Of a stretch of DNA of 64,000 bases, positions 43,045 to 53,137 are shown piece by piece. Source of the DNA: Diploptera punctata (lineage: Eukaryota; Arthropoda; Insecta; Blattodea; Blaberidae). Where the stretch lies: the NCBI GenBank assembly GCA_030220185.1, contig JASPKZ010003436.1, positions 124,001-188,000 of the forward strand. Reading direction: 5' to 3'. The notes under the pieces are model-generated. The model had not been told where the DNA came from, searched no databases, and was given only the letters and a program-made list of their open reading frames with translations. Positions within the stretch are counted from its first letter, which is position 1; each line of letters opens with the position of its first letter. The translations under genes and the position numbers were made by a program.

Positions 43045-43172
43045 TGCTTTACAAATGACGGAAATTGTGAAAGAAAGGGCAGAATTAAATTACCTACGAA
43101 TAATCATTACAAATTGGAATGAAGTGCAGAAAGAAATTAAACATAGGCACAATTCTGGTAATTCATGTTATT
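43045..43172 (+). pseudogene. inverted piece of LINE family A
   Basis: The plus strand reads 'ERAELNYLRIIITNWNEVQK' and 'EIKHRHNSGNSCY', the FKYLGTIITNRNE segment that is also present in the preceding minus-strand arm (42940-43043). So the same LINE region occurs in both orientations, forming a palindrome centred near 43044. Confidence 0.7.
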
Positions 43173-43177
43173 AAGTT

Positions 43178-43508
43178 TGTATATATATATGATATGAAAA
43201 GGAAAATGAATGCTTGAGTCGGGAATTGAACCCGAGTCTCTAAACTCTGTACGTTTAGCGCTCTAACCATCTGAGCCACTGAAGTATTCTAACATATATT
43301 TTTCTTATATATGTAATATTCTCAATTCACATAACAGGCAGCGGGAAGTCATTCCAAATGACATCTAGCGGCCACCATGACAGTAGCAAATTTTTAAAGA
43401 GAATATTTACTTTATAGCAGTAATGCTTGTATATTTAGATGTTATAACTATATTTTTGACATTTGGCAATGAAAGCAAATCTGATATGAAAAGAAAAATA
43501 AATACTTG
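43178..43508 (-). repeat. tRNA cassette C with trace of a second unit
   Basis: In minus-strand order: TCAAGTATTTATTTTTCTTTTCATATCAG (end of an upstream tRNA core plus its 3' flank, 43508-43478), then ATTGCCAAATGTCAAAAATA, ATTACTGCTATAAAGTAAAT, the 5' flank, core C, and again GCATTCATTTTCCTTTTCATATCA. The repeat of the 3' flank shows a head-to-tail junction of two units about 270-300 bp long. Confidence 0.75.
43212..43285 (-). tRNA. tRNA-like core C (cassette)
   Basis: 74 nt: D arm GGCTCAGATGGTTAGAGC, anticodon stem CTAAAC/GTTTAG around loop GTACAGA, T arm CTCGGGTTCAATTCCCGA. The acceptor ACTTCAG/CTCAAGC has one central mismatch. Same predicted anticodon ACA as core B. Confidence 0.55.
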
Positions 43509-43569
43509 AATGAATCTATAGGCTATATAATATACCTTAACATGTATTTCCAGAATTGACGACGTTATG

Positions 43570-43625
<56 letters not shown>
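43570..43625. repeat. (TA)n microsatellite
   Basis: About 50 bases of TA between cassette C's flank and a SINE tail. Confidence 0.9.
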
Positions 43626-43629
<4 letters not shown>

Positions 43630-43692
43630 GGAAAGCAACGGGAAGCAACCACACCTACAATTCCCTAGTAAAGCTGCAAAGCATAGCATGAA
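43626..43692 (+). mobile_element. SINE family 1, tail module only
   Basis: GTGGAAAGCAACGGGAAGC, CCACACCTACAATTCCC and GCAAAGCATAGCATGAAAT match the last third of the SINE. Confidence 0.75.
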
Positions 43693-44354
43693 ATGGAAAA
43701 AAAATATATATATAGTGTAAATAATTAAAATAGTGTATTAGGATAAAGAAAAAATAAATTACTTACATTTAGTCTAGGATTGAATTAATCATTTTAGAAA
43801 GGGTTTCACACCAAAAGTCCTACACTGAGAGTGTTTAGTATAGAAATTAGTTTATTCAAGAATAATGGACTTTCTAAAATGAATCATAAAATAATATGAT
43901 TGTGTTATCTATAAAAATGATATGTCTGGAATACATTCCATTCTACCTATTAGGCTGTATATACGTAAAAATAAACTGTTGTGTAGCCAAAACTTATTTC
44001 TGGAAATGTTTGAGTAAAACCCGTTCTAAAATCAATTTTTCAGTTATTAATTCAGTCATAAAAGTATATATTATCCTTTATTGCCAATCAAATAAATGCG
44101 TATTCAGAAAAGTAAACACACACAAAATATTTATATTATGAGAGCTGTACAAAAAAAATCATTTTTTTATTTTTGCATCCAAAAGCGACAAAATTCGATT
44201 TTATGATATTTGTTAGCATAATATGTCATGTAGACATGGTATAACTGCTAATGTTATTCCCCCCCGATTCCTGGTTGTATAGGCCATGGAGGCCAAGAAA
44301 AAAGTCCTTCCGAATTCGCATAAGAAATTCCAATTATGTTTTTGAGAAAAGTAG
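43693..44354. other. no recognisable gene
   Basis: AT-rich. An 81-codon frame at 43896-44141 has random-looking composition. Nothing else seen. Confidence 0.5.
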
Positions 44355-46655
44355 TAAAGAATTACTGTTCTTGTAAATATTTTGTAAATATTTTGTAGAA
44401 TTATCTCTTAGCAACAGGACGGACGAGGAGGAGTGGTTCTGCATTATTGAAAGCCAGGACGTGTATCTACGTATCATCAATTGCATATCCGTTGAAAACT
44501 TGACATTTGTATCAAGTAAAGTAATATTCCCTTAAGAGAGTGCATTGGTCTAAATATTGTGAATCAAGTGGTTTCATGCACCAATTATCAACACAACCTT
44601 CTGGTAAAAATAAAACTACATAGAAATGGTACGTATTACGGTCCATTCACATAAAAACATAAATATTAACGCGATGGCGTAAACGTTTGACATGAACATA
44701 AGACTAATGACGATAGAACGCTAACAAGAAAATATAACAACAGAAGTGTGAAAATGAATAAAAATGGAGATTGTGATGATTGTGCACGATGTTGGCCGTG
44801 CCGTTTATGCTTTTACAATTTGCATTACCTTGTGCATGTGCATGTGGTCTACTACATTTTAAATAAAATAAATATAGACTTGAAAGGTCCAAGGAAAGAA
44901 ACAGGTAAATCATATTTATTTAACCAAATGGAATTCGAGATGCCATTTGATTTTCGATGGAAAGGAGTATCTTTCAGAGGTGTGAAACAGTAAAAGATAC
45001 ATTTTAGTCCTGGGTTCATTTACCTCCAAAGTTTGTCATGCTGTAAAGGAATCCCTACGTTGTATAATTAATACTATATTACGATGCGAGGTTGGGGAGT
45101 GGTTTTAAAGAATCGAGGAAAATGTTTAAAAACAGAGTGATAGTGAGGTTTTTAATTTCCGAGATTCTGTAAAACACTTCACAAACGTGCGTTGAATATT
45201 ATTTTTGTGCGATGGTGTTTTTAGAATAATAAATAATAGAAAAATAATAGCATCTTTGCCGGAAATACTTCCGATAATTTTAAACAATTGTCTAACGCTA
45301 ACAGTATGGGCAATGTTTAATATTTGAAACAACAGGAGGCCGTAAGATCAATTAGTGATAAAATAACAGGAGGCCGTGAGACCATTTAGTGATAAAATCG
45401 GCAAGTACGTATTTATTGTCTTATATTGTTACAAATAAAGTTCAGTTCATTTAAGATGCAGTGATTTGTTTCGTATAATGTATACTAACACTATCTTTTG
45501 GATATTTTTTGTATACACATTGTACGTAGTGTACATAGAGGGCAGTGGTGTGTATGTGTGTGGAGGTGTGTGTATGTATATATGTGTATATTTTCTCTCT
45601 TTTTTTAAATTTGTTTTCTAGCAATTTTTTTAAATGATTAATATACAGAATGAGACTTTTTTATATCTATACACATGGTCTTTTCATGGATGAGTGTAGA
45701 TATGTATTATTGTTTAAGTAGTGTAGAAATAGATTTGATTTATATGTATTCGTTCTTTTGATACAGGTGTGTAGCATGTAGTATTTGTTCATATTATCAT
45801 TACTTTTATTTTGTTTTTAATTCATGGAAAAATAATGCATTTACGGCAAAGAAGGCCCGCGCGCAATGTAAATGAATATATATATATATATATATATATT
45901 CTTTCGTTTGAAAAAAAAAGGCAATAGAAGGCAGTGGTTTTACTTCCCACACACGTGTTTGTATATGTAATATTACAGTATAGTTATTTTATTATAGTTA
46001 TTTAACTTCGCATCCCTGAAATGTAGGAATTTGAACTTACAATCATGGTCGCCATTGCTCTAAGTTCGGCAAAACGCACTACGCGGATTTTTTTAATGTT
46101 TCATGAAGACTTGTCTGTTTTTTTTTCTTTCTTTTTACATTTCAATTAACCTCTTTATCCGAATTATCTTCATATAATTTATGTTTTTGTAAAAAAAAGG
46201 CAATGATTATTTGTAACAAAATAATCAATTCCAATATCTATCTTCGGGGTTTTACAGCTGCTGCCGTTCCAAACTCCCGAAGCCTACGATCTTATGCATC
46301 TGCAATGCTTAACCCTCTTGCTTGCATTGCTATCATCACGTTTTCCTTCCATATCAACTTTAGTCTCCCTTTTTTCTTCTTTCTGGTCGATTGCCATTGA
46401 TATAGTTGTTTCGGCCATCGCTCATCTTCCATTCTTAAAATATGACCTAACTATTTTAATTCCTTCTCCTCAATATACATTTCTGATCAAATTGCTAAAT
46501 GTTTCTTATTTTGTCTCGCTGTGCAATTCGATATTGTTTTACCGATTTCCAATAAATTAAGCTATTGAGATTAATCTCAGATAGTATTCGTTTTACATTT
46601 TTTACAGATATTTACCTATACTATATAGTTGACATAGATAATGGTAATGTCAAAA
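44355..46655 (+). repeat. long repeat R5, copy 2
   Basis: Matches copy 1 in three blocks without its two large insertions. It contains a local GT-rich expansion (45548-45900, ending in TA repeats) inside the GGCAGTGG junction, which is repeated on both sides (45541 and 45931). A possible exon (44764-44905) is followed by CAG|GTAAAT, also present in copy 1 (15555-15693), but the reading frames of the two copies diverge. The unit ends with the LINE piece 46240-46520 (minus) and GTCAAAAATG before a (TA)n run. Confidence 0.75.
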
Positions 46656-46696
46656 ATGTATATATATATATATATATATGAGATAAGAAAAATAAA

Positions 46697-46767
46697 TGCT
46701 CCGACGGGACTTGAACCCAGACCTCTTGATTGATACCCCAGTGCGCTTCCGATTACGCAATCGAGCA
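46697..46767 (-). tRNA. tRNA-like core D (second core type)
   Basis: 71 nt: acceptor TGCTCGA/CGGAGCA (5 pairs), D stem GCGT/GCGC, T arm CTGGGTTCAAGTCCCGT. The anticodon stem is poor, so no anticodon is proposed. Sequence unrelated to cores A-C and F. Confidence 0.5.
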
Positions 46768-46912
46768 AGTCTATTACAAACATTCATTTTTCTTTTCATA
46801 TATTCTCATCATTACGAGATGTAGTGGAACTCGGTCTCCACTGCCATCTGGTGGCTCCTATTACAAGTAAGCAAATTAAAGAGAATATTTTTTCCTACTC
46901 TTGTGATAAAGA

Positions 46913-47394
46913 AATCTCCTCCTTTTATTGTTCTGAACAGGTCAAAGCATTATTTTTCTCCAACAAATACATTGAATATAGCAAATAATGAAAAGATTCC
47001 TTGAATTTACAGAGTTGTTTACTAAAAAAAATAAATGAATAACCCGTAATGTTGATTATGATATATAGTTTGATGTGTTTCATTATTTCTCCACTTGGGT
47101 GCACTCTTACAATATTGCGATCTTATTTGTCAATAAATAATATGATCAAGCAGCAGTGAATGAACATAACCTCACATTTCTGATTTGTTTTCAAACATCG
47201 CCGTTTACATTAAATATATAAATATTTTAAAATAACTATAGTTAAACAATGATTTGTGAGGAAACAGCTTAATTTTATTCGTTAAATAGTCCTAACAAAT
47301 GCCACTCTTGATTTCAAAATTATCGATAAACACACGACTCACTAAGTGAGGAGTGAATTTATCGATAATTTGGAAATCACTCGTGGCATTACTT
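46913..47394. mobile_element. insertion in cassette D, with hairpin end
   Basis: Defined by comparison: the cassette order AATATT-TTTACTTTATAGCAG is unbroken in other copies. Its right part (47297-47393) is a near-perfect hairpin with 33-bp arms starting AATGCCAC and ending ATTATCGATAAA, loop about 30 bp. No coding content; no matching terminal repeats at the left end. Confidence 0.55.
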
Positions 47395-47515
47395 ATGAAT
47401 ATGTTTACTTTATAGCAGTGACGCTTTATCGCTCAATGTCAAAATTTAATTATTATATATAAATGGATTGCGCACAAATGTGCAAAGGTGATAACATAGC
47501 TAAAAATCACTAACA

Positions 47516-48375
47516 CTAACTTGGTCTTGCGTAATCAGAAATTGTTTTTGTTCTTTGTGTACATGTTTCGATGTGATATCTTTCGCATTTCTGTTCACAC
47601 ACTTCGCATATGCATGACATCTTCGGGCCATGGAATGTTTTATCTCTACACATTAGGTGGTGGAATCCATGCACGCTTAATCTTGTGATGACGTGTCGTA
47701 TCTGGAAATTTGCTTCTGTCCAGTTCCTATCTATCATCGTTCCGGTGCTGAAGAATTCCGGCCATACTTCCTCTCTTTTTCTGCGTAGTCTTTGTAGCGC
47801 ATGCTTATAGGGTTCTGTGGTTGGTAGTAGGTATGATGTTTTCAAGTCCTCGATAAGGAAAGTCTCCCTTGACAGTAGGTACACTAGACGGCCTCTTGTC
47901 GTTTTTGATACTCCTATTGCCCTTTTTGTGTATGTAGCTTTCACTTTTTCCAGTGTGTTCAGATTAGCTTCTGTAAGATGTGGCCATATGATTTCCATCC
48001 CGTAAGTTATTATTGGGAGGATCTTTGCATTGAATAGTTTCATCGCTGATTTCAGGCTTAGAGCTTGTATATTGCGTATATCATTTATTGCCATTATTGC
48101 TTGCGTTGATCTTTCTGCTAAGTGTTTTGTGAAGCTTCTTCCACTGGGTTGTAAAGTAATGCCTAGTTATTTAAACTCCTTTACTATTTTGATGTTATCT
48201 TTGTCCAGTTTTATTTCTGTTGTGGCAGGGATCTTTCCTCCGTTTCTGAACACCATCATTTCTGTTTTTTCTTTGTTTATATAGAAGCTGTGGGGTTTAC
48301 ACCATTCTTCCATAGTTATTATGGCGTTCTGAAGTTTACTTATATCCGTTGATCCGATTACGATGTCGTTTGCGT
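47516..48375 (-). pseudogene. LINE RT with C-terminal Cys/His motif (family E)
   Basis: 192 codons open from 48094 to 47516, with more upstream after a stop. It reads 'LYANDIVIGSTDISKLQNAI' at the RT motif C (YAND where YADD is expected), 'FYINKEKTEMMVFRNGGKIP', 'ILPIITYGMEIIWPHLTEAN', and ends with 'CICEVCEQKCERYHIETC', a C-x2-C-x3-C-x4-H type cluster that is likely nucleic-acid binding. The catalytic Asp to Asn change and stops show it is inactive. The 5' part continues inverted at 48376. Confidence 0.8.
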
Positions 48376-48570
48376 AGAGGAAGCACTCGATAGAAAACAG
48401 AAGCTGTACACTGTCTTCGTAGATTTTACGAAAGCCTTCGATCTAATGGACAGATGATTAATAATAAGCAAATTGAAAAGTACCCTAGGAGAGGAGAATG
48501 TGTTGACCCAAATCATTACATCAATAATGAAAGAAAATAGCATAGTTATATCTGATGGTCTCTCAAAAAA
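48376..48570 (+). pseudogene. inverted 5' segment of LINE family E
   Basis: The plus strand reads 'KLYTVFVDFTKAFDLMDR', RT motif A, and 'LIISKLKSTLGEENVLTQII', the sequence that should precede motif C of the neighbouring minus-strand LINE. Adjacent, inverted and not overlapping it, as twin-primed LINE insertions are. Confidence 0.75.
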
Positions 48571-48584
48571 AATTAATTATAACC

Positions 48585-48870
48585 TCGATAAAACATCACT
48601 GCTATAAAGTAAAAATATTCTCTTTAATTTGCTTACTTGTGATAGGAGCTACCAATGACAGAAGACCGAGTTCCCACTACATATCGTAATCATGAGAATA
48701 TATGAAAAGAAAAATTAATATTTGTACTCGACTTGCTCGGTGGCGTAATCGGAAGCGCACTGGGTCCGGGTTCAAGTCCCGTCCAACCATTTATTTTTTA
48801 TCATGTCATATTAAGCTTACATTACTCAATGTCAAAAATTTAATTATAACACACACACACACATATATAG
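48585..48870 (+). repeat. tRNA cassette E
   Basis: ACTGCTATAAAGTAAAAATA, TTCTCTTTAATTTGCTTAC, GATAGGAGCTACCAATGACAG, GAGAATATATGAAAAGAAAA, core E, CCATTTATTTTTTATCATGTC, ACTCAATGTCAAAAATTTAA, then CA and TA repeats. Closest to cassette D. Confidence 0.75.
48734..48789 (+). tRNA. tRNA-like core E, lacking the anticodon arm
   Basis: The acceptor start TGCTCGG, D arm TGGCGTAATCGGAAGCGC and T arm CCGGGTTCAAGTCCCGT are joined by only ACTGGGT, so the 3' half of the anticodon arm is deleted. 56 nt; a dead derivative of core type D. Confidence 0.55.
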
Positions 48871-49689
48871 CCTATATACAATTGGGCGTGTGTGACTGTT
48901 AAAGCTTTAGCGGAGATCATTTTCTTTCATCAAACCAACTTTGATATATATATATATATATATATATATATCAATAATTTTTTAAAAAATAGGTCTAGGT
49001 TCATTAACCAGAAAAATCGTACCATTACGTTTAAGAGTTCACCTGTAACTAACATTTAAAAATATTCTTCTGGCGATCGCAACGAAACTCTGTATATGCT
49101 ATTAAAATAGAATGAGGTATTTATTATCTGAAAATAAATTACCAGATTTGACATTAGAAGTGGTGGTTCAAATGACTCCCGAAATAAAAAAAAAATATAA
49201 ATGGCAACCCCTATGTTTGTTCGTCAGAAGGTGGATCTATACCATACAATTTAGTTATAGGTTATTATATTTATTATTATGTTTATACATTTTGTTCTTT
49301 CTTTGTCACCTGTATATTGTTAAGTCTATAGCTACTATATATTATTAATCAAGTTACAGATAATTCATTATTTATTGCTAATATATCGCTCATTTACTGC
49401 AACAACGTCATAACTAAAAAAAACATAGTTTTCCAGGAGAAGCATTTAAAGGTTTGAAATCCATATACCTTTGCCTGTATTTGTCATAAATATCAAATGA
49501 TTATATCAACTCATTGTATACAATATCTTATGACGTTCTTCCTGAATATAGAACTGAGTTTTGTCTTTCATGTAGTACCAATAACTCAACATCGACAGTT
49601 TTTCAGTTATGACGTTGTTGCAGCAAATAAGCGATATGTATAATTTAATCCTTGTGACGTGGAAGACAAGACCTCACATTCTGAGCCCC
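48871..49689. other. no recognisable gene, AT-rich
   Basis: (TA)n at 48945-48970. A stretch at 49090-49260 is a diverged counterpart of 31140-31310. No coding motif. Confidence 0.5.
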
Positions 49690-50865
49690 ATCTGATAAAG
49701 TAAATCATTAATAATACTTTTTTGCGCGACAGTGCGTTTTGACGTACTTACAGCAATGCCGAGCATTATTGAAAGTTGAACTTCTTACATTTCGGAGTTG
49801 CCAACCTAAATAACAATATATAGATCATCGGTTGTTTAATGTCTTTGACATCGTCCGATTCCTAATAACCATCCAATCTCCTGGTTGTAGATGTTTCTCC
49901 TTCATGTATAAACATATTCCCTGACCCCAGGAGGTTTTAGGCCTTCCTCTGCCTCGTCTTCCCTCAGGTTTCCATTCCAAAACAGAAGTTGGTAGTCGAT
50001 CCTCTTCCATTCGCTGGACATGTACGTACCATCTTAATTGCTGAGTTTTAATGTAATCTAAAATAGTGTCTTCAATCTTCATTTTCTGCCTTATAACTGA
50101 GTTCCTAATTTTTTTCTCTTCTTGAAATTCTTGCTGCCCTTCGTATAAAATCAATTTCCGTTGCCAAAAGATACTTATTTGTTTTTGTTGTTAATGGCCA
50201 AAGTTCTGCTCCATAAGTAATGATGCTTTTAACAATTCTACGATATATATTAATTTTATTTATATTACTTAAATTTTTGTCCCACAATATTCCATTGAGG
50301 CAAGCAATTGAAAATTTTCCATTATTATTTCTATTTCTTATTTCCTCTTCATAACTCCCATTTGTATTTATTTTAATTCCTAAATATGTGATCTCACTAG
50401 AAGATTTTATTGTTTCTCCAGTCTCCAAAATTAAATTTTGTTTTGGTTCACTAATTAATAAATATTTTGTTTTCTTCATGTTCAAAATTAATCCCCATTT
50501 TCATATTCTTCTATTAATTTTCTAGTCATATATTCTAAATCTTCATAATCTTATGCAATTAACAATTGATCATCTGCAAAATGTAAGTTGCATAAAATTT
50601 TGTTGTTTAAAATAGGAATTTCCATGCTTCAACATTTTCTCCTCCAATTCTTTAATATTTCATGTAAGTTACATATATTTTAAACAGAGTCGGTGATAGA
50701 CAACAACCTTGACGAAGACCTTTATTTATCGTAAAACCATGTGACAATTTACTGCCAATTTTAATTTTAGATATGCAAATAACTATACTGTAATAAAAAT
50801 AACTATACTTTAAACTACATATTGCAAACTACGTGTGGGAAGTAAAACCACTGCCCTCTATGTAA

Positions 50866-50910
<45 letters not shown>

Positions 50911-51330
50911 AAAAGGTAGTATTAATATACATTACACGAAACAAATCACTAGATTTTAAAGGAATAGAATTTTATTTTAAACAATATAAAACAATAAATA
51001 CTTACTTGCCGCCATTTTATCACTAATTTGTCTCACGGCCTCCTTAGTTTCAACTAATAAACATTGCCCTCACTGTTAACGTCAGTCAATTGTTTATAAT
51101 GGACACAAATATTTCCAACAAAGATGTTACTATGTTATAATTATTTATTACTTTCAAAACACCATCGCGCAAAAACGTAATGTACAACGCACGTTTGTGA
51201 AGTGTTTTACAGAATCTCGAAAATTGAAAACCTCGCTATCGCTCGGTTTTTAAACATTTTCCTCTGTTCTGTATAAACCACTCCCCAACCTCGCTTCGTA
51301 ATATATTCTTTATTACTATTATTATCACTC
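49690..51330 (-). repeat. long repeat R5, copy 3 (inverted), split by a LINE
   Basis: 49690-49815 matches the complement of copy 1 at 17690-17790 (GTTGCCAACCTAAATAAC), and 50800-51330 the complement of about 15865-16335 (GGGAAGTAAAACCACTGCC, CACCATCGCGCAAAAACG, CCTCGCTATCGCTCGG). The interval between is the LINE 49815-50790. (TA)n at 50870-50906. Confidence 0.75.
49815..50790 (-). pseudogene. LINE RT C-terminal half
   Basis: Minus strand: 'HFADDQLLIA' (motif C, FADD, near 50560), 'MNMKKTKYLLISEPKQNLIL', 'ITYLGIKINTNGSYEEEIRN', 'IYRRIVKSIITYGAELWPLT' (50485-50105), then 'QQLRWYVHVQRMEEDRLPTS' and 'WKPEGRRGRGRPKTSW' (50154-49825). A one-frame overlap near 50105-50154 marks a frameshift. 5'-truncated; inserted into R5 copy 3. 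Confidence 0.85.
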
Positions 51331-51367
51331 TCATAAAATGTATTTATTTCATATAATATTTTAATAA

Positions 51368-51687
51368 CGCGACACCGTGGCTCTCCTCTCGCCACTGACG
51401 TCCCGAGATCAAGTCTCGGTCATTCCATGTGGATTTCGTGGTGGACGAAACGAAGCATCGGCGCGTTTTCTCAGGATTTTCTCCCGTTTTTCCCTGACAA
51501 TTTAATTCCCCCATTTCTCCACACTCATCTCATCTATTTAGTTTCAGTTCATTCATCTGCCCCCTGGAAGGTGCGCCAGGCGTAGTCAGCCGGCACCCAT
51601 GTGATTCACAGATCCTCTATATAAGGGGCTTTCACCTCATCTCATCCCTCGATCCGACCCCGAGTTGGGCACGAGTTGAGGATATTA
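51368..51687 (+). mobile_element. SINE family 2 with 13-bp target duplication
   Basis: AATATTTTAATAA stands on both sides (51355-51367 and 51688-51700), a perfect 13-bp duplication. The 320-bp insert begins CGCGACACCGTGGCTCTC with a tRNA-related head (AGATCAAGTCTCGGTC as B-box-like), then TTTTCTCCCGTTTTTCCCTG and a GC-richer body ending GTTGGGCACGAGTTGAGGAT. No coding. Confidence 0.8.
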
Positions 51688-51700
51688 AATATTTTAATAA

Positions 51701-53137
51701 TGGAAAAAGTGGATTTATAGATAGTATTAAATTGTCAGCATCAAAAAGCATTGGTTATATAAAAAAGAGGCAAAACTAAAAAATGGTTTGATGAGGAATG
51801 TGCTGACAATGTAAAGAAAAGAAAGCTAGCAAAAATTAAATGGTTACACGGGCCAAATGAGGCAAATTTAGAGCAATTGGGTAGTATTAGACGGGAAACT
51901 GCCACGTCACTGAAGAGTAAAAAAGGCAATATTTAAGAACGAAGATTCATGATCTTGAAATAAATTAAAAAATACGAACATTAGAGAGTTATATCTGGGA
52001 ATTAGGAAAGAGAAGAAAGGGTGTGCATGGCTAATACAAACATAATTCGGAATGAAAATGGGGATATGATTGCAGATCCTAGGAGTATATTAAATAGATG
52101 GAAAAGTTACTTTAATCAGCTATAAAATTTACATACAGAACAGGATATTGAAGAAGATAATTTACAGACAGCAGGAATGCTAGTCGTAAAGCCAACAGCA
52201 TTAGAGGTCGAAATGACGATAGAAAAATTGAAGATATATAAAGCATCAGGTTCAGATGAGATCCCAGCAGCACTGATAAAATCAGGGGAGAAAATTTGAT
52301 GGACAAGATACGCTGGTTGCTTAGTATGATTTGGGAAAAAGAAGCTCTTCCAGATGAATGGAAAGAATCGATTATCGTACCAATTTATAAAAAGGAGATA
52401 AAACTGATTGCAACAACTACAGGGGCATCTCATTATTGTCAACTTCATACAAAATTCTAACAAATATGTTAGTAAGCAGACTTACTCCCTATATGGATGA
52501 CATTCTGGGAGATCATCAATGTGGATTTAAAAGAAACAGGTCTACAACAGATCAGATGTTTAGTACAAGACAGATTTTAGAAAAGAAATGGGAATATAAT
52601 GGCACTGTACATCAACTATAAGTAGACTTCAAAAAAGCATACGATTAAATTAAGAGGGAGAAGTTATATAGTATCGTGCTGGAGTTTGGAATTCCCAAAA
52701 TATTAGTTAGACTTATACGAATGTATCTAAAACGCACAATGAGTAGAGTGCGCATAGGCAAACAGTTTTTGGACTCTTTAAAATCCAGAATGGGTTGAAG
52801 CAAGGAGATGCACTATCTCCTCTATTATTTAATTTTGTACTGGAACATGCCATCAATTCTCTAGAGGATGAAAAAGGCCTACAAATCAATAGTATTAATA
52901 AGCTGTTAGTTTATGCTGATGATGTAGTATTATTGGCCGATAGCGAGGAGGTACTAAAGGACAACACGCACACACTATTGAGTAACTCTAAGAAATTAGA
53001 TCTGGAAGTAAAATCAATAAAATTAATATATGGTCACACGTAGAAGTATATTACATAATGGAAATGGACAGCTAATGACAAAGGAGGGAAATTTTGAAGA
53101 AGTGACTGAACTTAAAATACCTAGGAACAATAATCAC
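51701..53137 (+). pseudogene. LINE family A, 5' part of a split copy
   Basis: Frame-broken but ordered: 'IKLSASKSIGYIKKRQN' at 51720-51775, 'KLKIYKASGSDEIPAALIKS' near 52230, 'ILTNMLVSRLTPYMDDILGD' and 'HQCGFKRNRSTTDQMF' at 52450-52560, motif A damaged near 52625 (DFKKAYD, stop next), then 52795-53043 'MKQGDALSPLLFNFVLEHAI' and 'KLLVYADDVVLLADSEEVLK' (YADD intact). Interrupted at 53137 by the hAT element; resumes at 55187. Confidence 0.85.

Larger units (their letters stand above)
46656..47470 (-). repeat. tRNA cassette D, split by an insertion
   Basis: Minus order: TGACATTGAGCGATAAAGCG, CACTGCTATAAAGTAAAC (47470-47400), then a 480-bp interruption (46913-47394), then AATATTCTCTTTAATTTGC, GGAGCCACCAGATGGCAG, GAGAATATATGAAAAGAAAA, core D, GCATTTATTTTTCTTATCTC. 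The flanks match cassettes A-C and F although the tRNA core is a different one. Confidence 0.75.

Noticed and set aside
43896..44141. 81-codon frame
   Set aside because: AT-driven composition, no start context, splice signal or motif.
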